Shown one piece after another: positions 46,011 to 54,493 of a DNA stretch of 64,000 nucleotides (the first letter of the stretch is position 1; each line of letters opens with the position of its first letter). The position numbers and the translations under genes are program-made. Origin of the DNA: Metabacillus arenae (GTDB lineage Bacteria; Bacillota; Bacilli; Bacillales; Bacillaceae); NCBI RefSeq assembly GCF_014773385.1, contig NZ_JACXAI010000026.1, forward strand, positions 1-64,000, given 5' to 3'. The notes under the pieces were generated by a model that worked only from the letters and a program-made list of their open reading frames with translations, was not told the origin of the DNA and searched no databases.

Positions 46011-46324
46011 TTAAGAGTCAAAGACTTGGAGCAGCTCCTTTGTGTAAGGATGCCTTTTATTTGAAAATAAACCTTTTTTCGAGCATTCGTCTACAATTTG
46101 TCCTTGCTTCATGACTAGAATACGATCGCTCATAAATTTTACAGCTGCCAGGTCATGTGAAATAAATAGGTAGGATGTTTCTAATTCATCTGTAAGTCTT
46201 TTAATAAATTTAATATTTTAGCTTGAATAGACACATCCAGACTGGCCGTCGGTTCATCTAGGATGATGAGAGAGGGTTGAATACTGATTGCTCTAGCAAT
46301 CATTACCCTTTGTTTTTGCCCGCT
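46011..46324 (-). pseudogene. Broken oligopeptide-type ABC transporter ATPase (C-terminal part)
   Basis: From 46324 the minus strand reads [19 protein letters not shown] and then [20 protein letters not shown], the ABC signature and Walker B of a DppD/OppD/NikE-type ATPase, and reaches a stop at LLKDLQMN. One base to the side the frame resumes as [20 protein letters not shown] and runs to the normal end (HPYTKELLQVFDS, stop at 46011). A single lost base near 46213 explains the shift. The N-terminal half including Walker A is absent. It is a clear pseudogene upstream of the MATE gene. Confidence 0.9.
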
Positions 46325-46403
46325 CGTTACGATTTATAGAATGTAGTTTAGCATTATTTTGTTAAACTGATCAATATAAAGTTCTTTAAAAAAGACGCAA
46401 AGA

Positions 46404-46429
46404 CTCCTTTAGGCCTTTACCTAAAGGAG
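46404..46429. terminator. Hairpin downstream of the AraC-GyrI pseudogene
   Basis: CTCCTTTAGG/CCTAAAGGAG is a perfect 10-bp stem with a 6-nt loop. A close variant lies at 47421-47452. U runs after it are weak. Confidence 0.55.
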
Positions 46430-46483
46430 CTAGCTTCAACTACAAAACAATAAATCTTTTTATACAAGCAGACACTTACAACC

Positions 46484-47339
46484 TTATTTTATCGGAACCC
46501 AGATCTCAGAATATGAATCCGGACTGGCAGGGTCAAGATTTGTATACACTTCAAATGAGGGGGTACCCGCAGGTGCATGTTCATAGCTATTAGATGGGAA
46601 CCATTCCGAAAAAATTTTCTTCCATGTCCGTATAATCGCTTCTGGAACTTGCCCGCGGACTTCGAAATTCACCCACTTGGATTCTGGAACTTCTAAACTG
46701 AATAATCCAGGAGGAAGGTTGCCAGAGTATTCAGCAGCAACCCAATAAACCAGTTCATTCTTCTGTTTACTGTTGTCCACAGACATACCCAATAATCCTG
46801 TAATCTCTCCGTTGTCTAATTCGAGTAATCGATTCACTGTTCCATTTTGCTGAGCTTCTCTCCAAAGCTCCTGTATCCCCGGAATTCCCGCTTCCGTACT
46901 TTCTTCACATGAAACTTCATTCTTTAATCCGACAACTTGGAAAGCATCTCTTTCGACAATATGATATTTCATAGGTTCTACTCCTTTCAAATTCACCTGA
47001 ATCGTCATGCGGTTATAGGATTGCAGCTTTCCAATACCCTTTCGCGCATCTCTCGGAGTTACACCATGTTGTTTTCGAAATGCTTTGGAGAAAGCTTCGG
47101 GAGTGTCGTAGCCATATTTGTAAGCCAGGTCAATGATTTTATAGATCATGGGCAGCTAACGTTAATCGGCGTCTTCGCATGTATTCTCCGACCGATACAT
47201 TTGTCAAAATCATAAATGTACGCTGAAATTGGAAGGGAGATATATGAGCTTGTTTTGCTATATCCTCTATCGTGATTGGATCCAGTAAGTGCTTTTCCAT
47301 AAAGTCAATTGTTTTTTGCAATGATTCAACCATGGCCAT
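46484..47339 (-). pseudogene. Frameshifted AraC-type regulator with GyrI-like domain
   Basis: Two overlapping frames are halves of one protein. The first (47339-47139) encodes MAMVESLQKTIDFMEKHL and the first helix-turn-helix, then stops after RRRRLTLAAHDL. The second (47149-46484) resumes at YKIIDLAYKYGYDTPEAFSK, the second helix-turn-helix, followed by a GyrI/SbmC-like effector-binding domain (about 60-221). Intact relatives have a few extra residues at the joint, so a small deletion shifted the frame. The reading is unlikely to be rescued, but a sequencing error cannot be excluded. Confidence 0.85.
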
Positions 47340-47420
47340 CTACAAACTCACTCCTTGACTAAATTCTACATTAGATTTTACCTTAGTTCCTGTCATTTTG
47401 TGCTCTGATAGAACAGTAAA

Positions 47421-47452
47421 CAAAAACTCCCTCAGGCTTATACCCAAAGGAG
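47421..47452 (-). terminator. Terminator downstream of the lactonase gene
   Basis: On the minus strand CTCCTTTGGG pairs with CCTGAGGGAG (two G-U pairs) and is followed by TTTTTG. It is about 170 bp beyond the stop at 47622; a spurious-looking frame covers it. Confidence 0.6.
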
Positions 47453-47621
47453 TTCGCTTGCTTCGTTCATTGTTAACAATTCTTTTTATCGATTGCTTAG
47501 GATTGCAAACGATCCTTAAATGACGCTGTACTACCTGATCTGCCTTTTCGCAATCCTCAACCTGCGAAAGTCTGACATCAAAAGGATCAGAAATGACTTC
47601 AAAATTCACCTGTTTTTCCTC

Positions 47622-48686
47622 TTACACATTTAGAAACTTTACACAAACAGGATCTGGAACCGTAATATCTGATTGCAGCAGAGTATGGGTATTTGTTGCT
47701 TTGTCTCTTTCATACAATGCCATATTGCTTGATTTTTCGTTCGTGACAACCAAAAACTCTTCGCTTGGATCTAAAACAAAATCCCTTGGCCAATTGCCTT
47801 CAGAAGAAAGATGCTCGATAAATGTCAGCTTCCCGGCTCCATCTGCTTTATAAACGGCAATGCTGTTATGACCGCGGTTACCTGCATATATTGTGCTGCC
47901 GTCAGATGTAACATGAATGGCACTGCACTGGTTGTTTTCATTAAAGTCTGCCGGAATGGTAGAAATCGTTTGCAGCTCTGTAAAGCTCCCATCCTGAGGA
48001 TTGTATTTCACGACAATGACTTCAGAGCTTAATTCTGTAATAATATAGGCCGTTTCACCATTTGGATGAAAGGCGATATGACGAGGACCGCTTCCTGGCT
48101 TAACAGATAAACTGCTTGCTTCTGTTAATTTCCCATCAACCAACTTATAAGTATTGACCTTATCTATTCCCAAGTCTACTGCTATTACATATTTTTCATC
48201 AGGGGTAAATCCTGAATAATGAGCATGTGCTTTTTCCTGCCGTTCTAGATTGGGACCAGATCCCTCATGCTGGATTATAGAAGCAGCAGGAGAGAGTTGT
48301 CCATTATCTGCGTTTACTTGATAAGATTCAATCGTGCCTTTATGATAGTTAGCTGTAACAACCGCTGTATTGTCTTTGTTTATGCTGACATGACAAGGGT
48401 TTGCACCAGGGGAAAGCTGATCATTTATTTCCTCCAATTCCCCTGTTTCAGTATTGATGCTATAGCCTGCTACTCCACCCTTTTCATCTCCTGCTTTCAC
48501 CGCAAACAAATACTGATTATCTGAACTAACTGTTACATAGGTAGGATTCTTTAGTTCTGCCGCTTCCTTTACGTCTACTATTTTTTTCGCTTCCTTATCA
48601 AGCAGGAAACGATAGACTCCTTTGCTGTCTCCCCTTGTGTATGTACCGACATATCCGATGAATTGTTGATTAGACAATGCTTTCAC
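47622..48686 (-). CDS. Lactonase (6-phosphogluconolactonase family beta propeller)
   Basis: The 354-residue protein has the seven-bladed propeller repeat pattern of the YkgB/Pgl (lactonase) family, for example GSGPRHIAFHPNGETAYI and NWPRDFVLDPSEEFLVV, with YVGTYTRGDSKGVY at the start. B. subtilis Pgl (YkgB) hydrolyses 6-phosphogluconolactone in the pentose phosphate route. Other propeller lactonases look alike, so the exact substrate is inferred. Confidence 0.88.
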   Translation of the reverse strand: MKALSNQQFIGYVGTYTRGDSKGVYRFLLDKEAKKIVDVKEAAELKNPTYVTVSSDNQYLFAVKAGDEKGGVAGYSINTETGELEEINDQLSPGANPCHVSINKDNTAVVTANYHKGTIESYQVNADNGQLSPAASIIQHEGSGPNLERQEKAHAHYSGFTPDEKYVIAVDLGIDKVNTYKLVDGKLTEASSLSVKPGSGPRHIAFHPNGETAYIITELSSEVIVVKYNPQDGSFTELQTISTIPADFNENNQCSAIHVTSDGSTIYAGNRGHNSIAVYKADGAGKLTFIEHLSSEGNWPRDFVLDPSEEFLVVTNEKSSNMALYERDKATNTHTLLQSDITVPDPVCVKFLNV

Positions 48687-48757
48687 TTCCTCTTTAAGAT
48701 TTGGTTCAATTAACTAGCTTCTTTTAGTTTATCAAATGTTGCGTTTAGTTGCAGATT

Positions 48758-51082
48758 TTAACCATTACTTAGCGTAAAAGCATCTGATGGCACATCCCTT
48801 AACAGCGGCGTTTTTTCCGCTATGAAAAACAACTTCAAATCATGCATGGCCCTTGTACAAGCCGTATAAAACAGCTTTCGTTCAAATTCCTTACTATATA
48901 TTGAGCTTGAAGCATTGTAGATAATGACCGCATCAAATTCAATTCCCTTTGCTAAATAAGCAGGAAGAATGATAATTCCTTTTGTAAATGTGTACGTTTC
49001 TTTGTCCATAAGCTGGACATCTAATTCACCTTTTAACAAATGAAATGCTTCTTTCGTTTCTTGTGCGGTTTTGCATATGATGGCAACAGTTTGATGACCG
49101 TTTGACAGTTGATCTTTAGCAGTCCCGATAATTTTCCGGTGGAGGTGATCTTGGTCAGCTGTTCGAATTAAGGATGGCTTTTCCCCATTTCTGTTAAAAG
49201 CCTCAATTGCTTCTCCACCTGCTACTAATCCTTTGGTGAATTCGACAATTTGTCTGGTTGAACGATAGCTTTTCATTAAAACCATTCTATCCTGTTTTTC
49301 TTTTTCATAGAGTTCGCTTGATAACAGGGTTGGTGCATTTATTGTATGGGCATAAATAGCTTGATTAAAATCACCTAATATCGTCATTCTTGTATTGGGA
49401 AACAACTGCTTTAAAACCGCAAATTGAAAAGGCGAATAATCCTGCGCCTCATCAATAAACAAATAACGGATTCGTGTGTTGATCTTCTGTCCTTCTATTC
49501 GATCCTGAAGATACAAAAACGGTGTTGCATCTTCATAAGGAAGTTCTTTTTGCTTCAATCTTTTTAATGTATAGCCGCATATTTCTTCCCAATTTTCAGG
49601 TGATTTTTCCCACTGCTTGACCTTTCCACTGAAAAGCTGCCGATAGATGGCTCTATGGTCAATAAATTTAAGTTTTTTTATCGCTTTTATGATCGGTCTA
49701 AAATGCTTTTTGACTATTTTCTTTGCTAACAGCCTTTGCTCCCGGTCAATATCATCAAAAGTATCCTCATCAGATCTAAGCTCCTGATAAACCTCTGTAT
49801 ATTCTTCCTTGTTGAGAAGTTCACTTTCTTCTAAAACCCATTCTTGCTTTCTCTCCATTTTCTCTTTTCGAGCCAACTCTTTTAAAAGCCGCTCCTTCAC
49901 CAATTGTATACGGTTCGGAATAGAGATAGACATGTCTAATGAATGGAAGGTTTCTTTTATTGTTTGAGCAGAAATAAGGATTTCTCCTCGAAACGTAATA
50001 TGTTTAAAAATCAATTGATCTTTTGCTAGAAAAGACACATAATCATCGATTAACTCTTTAAATTGCATACTTGCTTTATATTGGATTCCTTTTAACCTTG
50101 CCTGGTAATTTTCCTCTTTATCTGCTGTAAGAACATATTCCATTTGCTCAAAAGGATCTTCAAGCTTAAATCGTTTGCCAACTCTTTTCTCTACATACTC
50201 TTGAAAAGTGGACTGCTGCATATTATCCTCACCAAGCTCTGGAAGGACCGTTGCAACATAGCTATTAAAGAGCGGGTTAGGAGAGAACAGCATAATGTTT
50301 TCAGCTGTCAACTCATTCATATGGCGATAAAGTAAATAGGCAACACGCTGAAGGGCAGCAGACGTTTTCCCGCTCCCTGCCACGCCTTGTACAATTAAAT
50401 ATTTACTTTTTTCATTACGAATGATTTGATTTTGTTCCTTTTGAATGGTTGCCACGATGCTTTTCATGTTTGAATCCGCATGATTTCCAAGCACTTCTTT
50501 TAACAGCTCATCCCCGATTGTGACACCTGTATCAAACATGCTCTTCATTTGGCCGTTTCGAATGATAAACTGACGCTTTAATTCCATCTCTCCTTTAACA
50601 GTCCCTTCCATTGTTTCATATTGGGCAGGACCAGGAGAATAATCATAATACAAACTTGAGATTGGTGCTCGCCAGTCATAAATGAGAAACTCCTCTTCAT
50701 TCTCATCCATTAAGGAGGCTGTTCCAAGATACACTACATCCTTTTTTGATTCATCATTTTCTAAAAAATCTACTCTTCCAAAGTAAGCAGAATCCTTTAA
50801 GCGTGATAATGTAGCAAGCTGCTTATGAATAAGCTGGTGCCCTCTTTCCCTTTCCGATAATAGCTCAGCCTGCTGCTTTACACTTGAAAGGGTCTCAATT
50901 GCTTCTTTCATATTGTCCACATTCACTTTAATATCATCCCAGAAGGTTTTCCGCAGGTGAATAACATCCTTTTTCAATCCGCCTGAATGCTGCTTTAGCT
51001 TCACTGCCTTTTTATCTATTTCATTCAACACTGCATGAAGGCGATCTGTCTCTCGCAAGAGTTCTTGATTATTATCCGCCAT
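48758..51082 (-). CDS. helD: RNA polymerase recycling factor HelD
   Basis: The 774-residue UvrD-like ATPase has an N-terminal coiled coil (about 1-85) that reaches into the RNA polymerase secondary channel, Walker A GVAGSGKT at 233-240, Walker B YLFIDEAQDYSPFQF and the superfamily 1 motif SYRSTRQI. HelD frees stalled or post-termination RNA polymerase from nucleic acid in Gram-positive bacteria. It is a single gene; a divergent consensus promoter lies 28 bp upstream of its start. Confidence 0.93.
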   Translation of the reverse strand: MADNNQELLRETDRLHAVLNEIDKKAVKLKQHSGGLKKDVIHLRKTFWDDIKVNVDNMKEAIETLSSVKQQAELLSERERGHQLIHKQLATLSRLKDSAYFGRVDFLENDESKKDVVYLGTASLMDENEEEFLIYDWRAPISSLYYDYSPGPAQYETMEGTVKGEMELKRQFIIRNGQMKSMFDTGVTIGDELLKEVLGNHADSNMKSIVATIQKEQNQIIRNEKSKYLIVQGVAGSGKTSAALQRVAYLLYRHMNELTAENIMLFSPNPLFNSYVATVLPELGEDNMQQSTFQEYVEKRVGKRFKLEDPFEQMEYVLTADKEENYQARLKGIQYKASMQFKELIDDYVSFLAKDQLIFKHITFRGEILISAQTIKETFHSLDMSISIPNRIQLVKERLLKELARKEKMERKQEWVLEESELLNKEEYTEVYQELRSDEDTFDDIDREQRLLAKKIVKKHFRPIIKAIKKLKFIDHRAIYRQLFSGKVKQWEKSPENWEEICGYTLKRLKQKELPYEDATPFLYLQDRIEGQKINTRIRYLFIDEAQDYSPFQFAVLKQLFPNTRMTILGDFNQAIYAHTINAPTLLSSELYEKEKQDRMVLMKSYRSTRQIVEFTKGLVAGGEAIEAFNRNGEKPSLIRTADQDHLHRKIIGTAKDQLSNGHQTVAIICKTAQETKEAFHLLKGELDVQLMDKETYTFTKGIIILPAYLAKGIEFDAVIIYNASSSIYSKEFERKLFYTACTRAMHDLKLFFIAEKTPLLRDVPSDAFTLSNG

Positions 51083-51109
51083 TACTCAAACACTCCCCGG
51101 AAAAAATAG

Positions 51110-51139
51110 TTGACAATTTTCTCAGTTTTATATTATAAT
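51110..51139 (+). promoter_or_regulatory. Strong sigma-A promoter facing away from helD
   Basis: TTGACA, 18 bp and TATAAT, all consensus. The plus strand has no gene for 1.3 kb downstream, so this promoter must serve a short non-coding transcript. The AT palindrome TATAATTATA at the -10 may also serve helD on the other strand. Confidence 0.75.
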
Positions 51140-51145
51140 TATAAT

Positions 51146-51276
51146 AAGGTTAAATATATACATAAGAAATAAAAACATAAAAACTAAGTAAATCTTACCA
51201 TATGGATTCGTGATTTACAATGTTTTTTAGATTATTTAATCAGGCCAGACAGATCAGATCTGTTTTGGTCTTTTTT
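51146..51276 (+). ncRNA. Candidate small RNA (about 130 nt)
   Basis: Downstream of the consensus promoter at 51110, the sequence forms a first hairpin (GTAAATC/GATTTAC, about 51188-51219) and a second, terminator-like hairpin at 51243-51270 (GGCC-AG-ACAGAT with ATCTGT-TT-GGTC, one bulged T) followed by six Ts. No start codon with a ribosome site leads a frame of any length. I recognise no known RNA family. Expression is inferred, not shown. Confidence 0.5.
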
Positions 51277-51299
51277 ATCGTTTTGGATCGTTAAAATTA

Positions 51300-51455
51300 A
51301 TGAAAGGGCTAAAGTTTACTTTTATCGTCCTGCTCCAGGCGCCATCTGCCCCAAGGCCATATGCCAATCCGGCAAAGGTTAAAAAACAACCATTCTGCCG
51401 CTAATCTTTTCCTTGTCGCCAATAGACGATGGATGCCCTGTGCTTTTCGACTCCA
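51300..51455 (-). repeat. Dispersed hairpin repeat, copy E (reverse orientation)
   Basis: Read on the minus strand: TCGAAAAGCACAGGGCATCC, GTCTATTGGCGACAAGG, GCGGCAGAATGGTTG, TTTTTTAACCTTTGCC, GGATTGGCATATGG, GGCGCCTGGAGCAGG and ACGATAAAAGTAAACTTTA. It matches copy C over both the hairpin and the tail. It lies between the candidate small RNA and the terC terminator. Confidence 0.85.
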
Positions 51456-51474
51456 AAAGATGGCCCAGATGACA

Positions 51475-51516
51475 ATTAATAAAAAAGCTTCCCAGATGGG
51501 AAGCTTTTTTATTAAT
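51475..51516. terminator. Terminator of terC, near-perfect palindrome
   Basis: A 19-bp perfect stem (ATTAATAAAAAAGCTTCCC with its complement) surrounds AGAT. A and T runs on both sides allow termination in both directions. It lies 9 bp beyond the terC stop. Confidence 0.93.
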
Positions 51517-51524
51517 ATCTATGT

Positions 51525-52238
51525 TTAGTTCGAGCCTGTCTTCTTTAACTCCCCATGTTCAGGTGAAACATCCACTACTTCTTTCTTCAAAGTTTTTGCT
51601 TTCTTATAATTTCCTAAAAGAATGACAGCAGCTATCACTAATATTTCAAAACCATATTTTATAAATCCATTTTCAAAATAAGCTTTCAGGAACGGTTCGC
51701 CTACAATCATTTTTGATGCTGTCCATGCTAAAACAGCTGCACCGATTGTAACGATGATCGGAAAACGATCAATCCATTTTAAAATAAGCGTGCTTCCCCA
51801 CATAACAACTGGAACCGAAATTAATAATCCAATGATTACAAGTACAATGTTCCCGTGTGCAGCCCCTGCAACAGCTAAAACATTATCCAGACCCATTAAC
51901 GCATCAGCAATAATAACTGTACGTATCGCTGCCCAGAAGCTGTCTCCTGCTTTAACATCTGTGTGGTCATTATCATCTACAAGTAATTTATAAGCAATAA
52001 TAACTAATAAAAGCCCTCCCACTAGATGCAATCCTGGGACATTTAATAACCAAACAACAGCAAGTGTTGCAATGACTCGAATGATAATTGCTCCTAAGGA
52101 ACCCCAAAGGATAACTTTCTTTTGCTGATGAATAGGTAAATTTCTAGCTGCAAGACCAATTAAAATTGCATTATCCCCTGCTAATACTAGGTCAATAACT
52201 ATGATAGTCAATAGGGCTGTTAAAAATTCCATTTCCAT
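51525..52238 (-). CDS. TerC-family membrane protein, probable manganese exporter
   Basis: The 237-residue protein has about seven membrane segments with the TerC motifs LVLAGDNAILIGLAARNLP (near 18-36) and ADALMGLDNVLAVAGAAHGN (near 110), whose acidic residues bind metal. B. subtilis relatives YkoY/YceF (MeeY/MeeF) export Mn(II), in part to metallate secreted enzymes. The upstream yybP-ykoY riboswitch supports this. I chose the ATG at 52238, after GGAGGAAACAAG; the ATG at 52256 lies before that site. Confidence 0.92.
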   Translation of the reverse strand: MEMEFLTALLTIIVIDLVLAGDNAILIGLAARNLPIHQQKKVILWGSLGAIIIRVIATLAVVWLLNVPGLHLVGGLLLVIIAYKLLVDDNDHTDVKAGDSFWAAIRTVIIADALMGLDNVLAVAGAAHGNIVLVIIGLLISVPVVMWGSTLILKWIDRFPIIVTIGAAVLAWTASKMIVGEPFLKAYFENGFIKYGFEILVIAAVILLGNYKKAKTLKKEVVDVSPEHGELKKTGSN

Positions 52239-52339
52239 CTTGTTTCCTCCAATCATAATTTAAAATTTTATATACCAAAAGAAAAGTGCAGGCGTCATGA
52301 ATATTCCAGCGTAAGTAAAATCAAGCCTCCTTTGCTTTT

Positions 52340-52433
52340 TTGTGAGAATTAGCTGGTGATCTCAGGAGTAAGAGCTGGGCAACAGCAACCCAACTTTAAC
52401 ACATTAACGCTTTAATGACATTTTGAAACCACC
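52340..52433 (+). repeat. Possible tail remnant of the dispersed repeat
   Basis: GAGCTGGGCAACAGCAACCC and AACTTTAACACATTAAC resemble the tail of copy C (GAGCTGGACAACGGTAAC, TAACTTTAATCAAC), and GAAAAGTGCAGGCGTC at 52281 resembles its head. The hairpin core is not recognisable. It lies between the riboswitch terminator and terC. Confidence 0.35.
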
Positions 52434-52564
52434 AAAAAAAGACCTTTGCCAAAAATGGCAAAGGTCTCGCTAAGCATAAGTATGCCAACAAAGCCGGTGG
52501 ATACGATCCACGTAATGACGACTTTGTTTCAGGAAATTCCTGACGCTACTCCCCTTTACAGGGT
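52434..52564 (-). promoter_or_regulatory. yybP-ykoY manganese riboswitch with terminator
   Basis: On the minus strand the aptamer begins TGTAAAGGGGAGTAGCGTC and contains CACCGGCTTTGTTGGC and AGCGAGACCTTTGCC, all characteristic of the yybP-ykoY Mn(II) class. The 3' strand GACCTTTGCC also forms the terminator GACCTTTGCC/GGCAAAGGTC with seven Ts (52434-52466). Mn(II) binding should prevent termination and turn on terC, 195 bp downstream. Confidence 0.95.
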
Positions 52565-52607
52565 AAAACATCTAAATTCAGTTTTACTTCCACTACTTAT
52601 CTTAATT

Positions 52608-52636
52608 AATATATACCAATCTCGCATTCTATTCAA
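52608..52636 (-). promoter_or_regulatory. Sigma-A promoter of the riboswitch-terC unit
   Basis: On the minus strand TTGAAT, 17 bp and TATATT lie about 40 bp upstream of the aptamer, giving a start near 52601. Confidence 0.75.
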
Positions 52637-52825
52637 GAAAAAATAGAATGATTTTTGTTATCCAATTACCTCCATTATATTACGATTGATCTAGTCGTGA
52701 ATTATGTACCTATCTGATAGCCTAAAATGGTGGATCGATCGGTTTGATTTTGAATTTATTTTTTGATTTTAGTCTCTCACTTAATACAATTTAGGTCTAT
52801 AAACCTATGGTCATACCTATACAAA

Positions 52826-53053
52826 CAGCTGGTGGATTAAAGCGTTGATTCAATCCTTCCTAGCTTACCAGTACCCAGTGGAGGCTTCTAACCGACTGCA
52901 CCATTGTATAAGTGATGTGCTAGCGATTTCCTGACTGATCCATACGCAAAGGGCAATGAGTTCGTTTGCTTGATATTTACTAGATCGCTGTACAAAGCCA
53001 ACTTGTTTGGAAATATCTTGGTTTCTGAAACCATAAAATAAGGTTATTGACAT
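52826..53053 (-). pseudogene. IS4-type transposase remnant (N-terminal part)
   Basis: The frame from 53053 encodes GFVQRSSKYQANELIALCVW and SLIQWCSRLEASTG, the N-terminal region of IS4-family transposases as I recall them, then stops. In another frame the sequence resumes as GLNQRFNPPAV, the next conserved block, before homology ends. It is truncated and frameshifted. It begins 4 bp beyond the stop of the AraC gene. Confidence 0.75.
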
Positions 53054-53056
53054 TTG

Positions 53057-54280
53057 TCAAACTCCTGTTTTTCTGTTTCTGTATTGTTTTGGGGTTAGAC
53101 CGGTGTGTTTTTTGAATACCTTGGTGAAGTAACTTTGATCGGAAAAGTTCAGTAGTGCATGTATTTCTAATAAGGAATAATTGGAGAAGGACATTAATTT
53201 TTTTGCTTCGTCAATCTTTGTCTTTTGGATGTAATCGGTGACCGGGATGCCTACTTCCTTTTTAAATAAGTTGGAGAGGTATTTTGGGTTCACCAAAACA
53301 TGCTCTGCCAATTTAGCAAGTGTCAAATCTTCATAAATATGTTTAAAGATGTAATTTTGGGAATCTCTAACTATTTTGGAATATTTCATATTTCTACTCT
53401 TATCTACTCGTTGTGTAAAATCATAAATGACATGCTCAATAAAACTTTCCACATCTTTGATGTTTTGAAGTTCCTCAAGTTCTTGAATATAGATATCTCC
53501 GAGAGTATAGGCAATTTCGGGATGAAGTCCCCCAGCAATAGCCGCCCGCGTTGATAAAGTAATAGATGCTATTTTCCGATTCTTTTGGTTCCTAAGCTCG
53601 CTTGTTTTAGACAATTTTCCGAATTTAAAATCTGTGTTCTGATGATAAGCTTTCCAATATAGAAGTACCTCCTCCGTATTTCCATCGGTAATATTTTGAT
53701 AGATTTGCTTTTCAAAGGCAGGATCTTGGTGAAAAGTAGCATTTTGAAGAACCTCTGCAATACTCTTATCCGACATTCCTTCTTGAAGGATCTTACCCTC
53801 ATCCACAAAGTTATTTTTATTAATAATTACTTTGAAATCTAACATCTTATTATAAATAATGTAAAACAGCAGCATACTTGCATGAATAAGTTTCCAACTG
53901 CTCATCACCTTCAATGATTGTAAATACTCCGCCATGGCCTTTTGTGATTTTTTTATTCCGATCAATTCCTGTAAGGAAGCTTTTGTAGGTTGAGGAAATA
54001 CCGTAGGTCCTAAAATGATATTTCCGCAAAATTGATTGTCGTCTACCATTGGGATAACAACAAAGTTTTCCAACCAAACCGTCCTGTGAATGGTAGGAAT
54101 TACTTCCGCACCATCAAATTTACATAGTTTAATTAAATAGTCTTTTTTTGATGCATATAAGGGATTATGAACGCCATATAAGGAAAATTCTAGCACCAAC
54201 TCCCCGTCTTTATCCAAAAAGTAAATAGGTACATTTGCAATTTCGTTCACTAGTTTGCATCCAAATGTTACATGATCCAC
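53057..54280 (-). CDS. AraC-family regulator of the galactoside cluster
   Basis: The 407-residue protein has an N-terminal sensory domain (about 1-300; PocR-like stretches such as GNIILGPTVFPQP) and a C-terminal AraC double helix-turn-helix (about 310-405: LTLAKLAEHVLVNPKYLSNL, then FSDQSYFTKVFKKHTGLTP). It diverges from the sugar importer and beta-galactosidase genes across a 213-bp spacer, so it likely activates them in response to a galactoside. The ligand is unknown. Confidence 0.85.
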   Translation of the reverse strand: MDHVTFGCKLVNEIANVPIYFLDKDGELVLEFSLYGVHNPLYASKKDYLIKLCKFDGAEVIPTIHRTVWLENFVVIPMVDDNQFCGNIILGPTVFPQPTKASLQELIGIKKSQKAMAEYLQSLKVMSSWKLIHASMLLFYIIYNKMLDFKVIINKNNFVDEGKILQEGMSDKSIAEVLQNATFHQDPAFEKQIYQNITDGNTEEVLLYWKAYHQNTDFKFGKLSKTSELRNQKNRKIASITLSTRAAIAGGLHPEIAYTLGDIYIQELEELQNIKDVESFIEHVIYDFTQRVDKSRNMKYSKIVRDSQNYIFKHIYEDLTLAKLAEHVLVNPKYLSNLFKKEVGIPVTDYIQKTKIDEAKKLMSFSNYSLLEIHALLNFSDQSYFTKVFKKHTGLTPKQYRNRKTGV

Positions 54281-54421
54281 CCGCTATTCCCTCCAAACCT
54301 ATCTATCAAAAAAAGGTGCGAAAATACCATTTTTATAGAAATTTTACCATAAAGTCATCTGAAAACATTATAAGATTTGTGTTAACGATAAATATAACCT
54401 TTTTCATGGTCAATTCCAGTA

Positions 54422-54435
54422 AGTAAGCGTTATCA
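54422..54435. promoter_or_regulatory. Putative CcpA cre site
   Basis: AGTAAGCGTTATCA matches the cre consensus TGTAARCGYTWWCA at 13 of 14 positions. It lies 59 bp before the binding-protein start in the AraC-importer spacer, a fitting place for carbon catabolite repression of a sugar operon. Confidence 0.6.
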
Positions 54436-54493
54436 TTTATCTCTTTTTAATAATTAAATCTATTTTTATAAAAATAAGGGTGGTGCTTAACAA

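Noticed and set aside
47340-47609. 89-codon minus-strand frame after the lactonase gene
   Set aside because: It resembles no family I know, the ribosome site abuts the ATG, and the lactonase terminator hairpin falls inside it.
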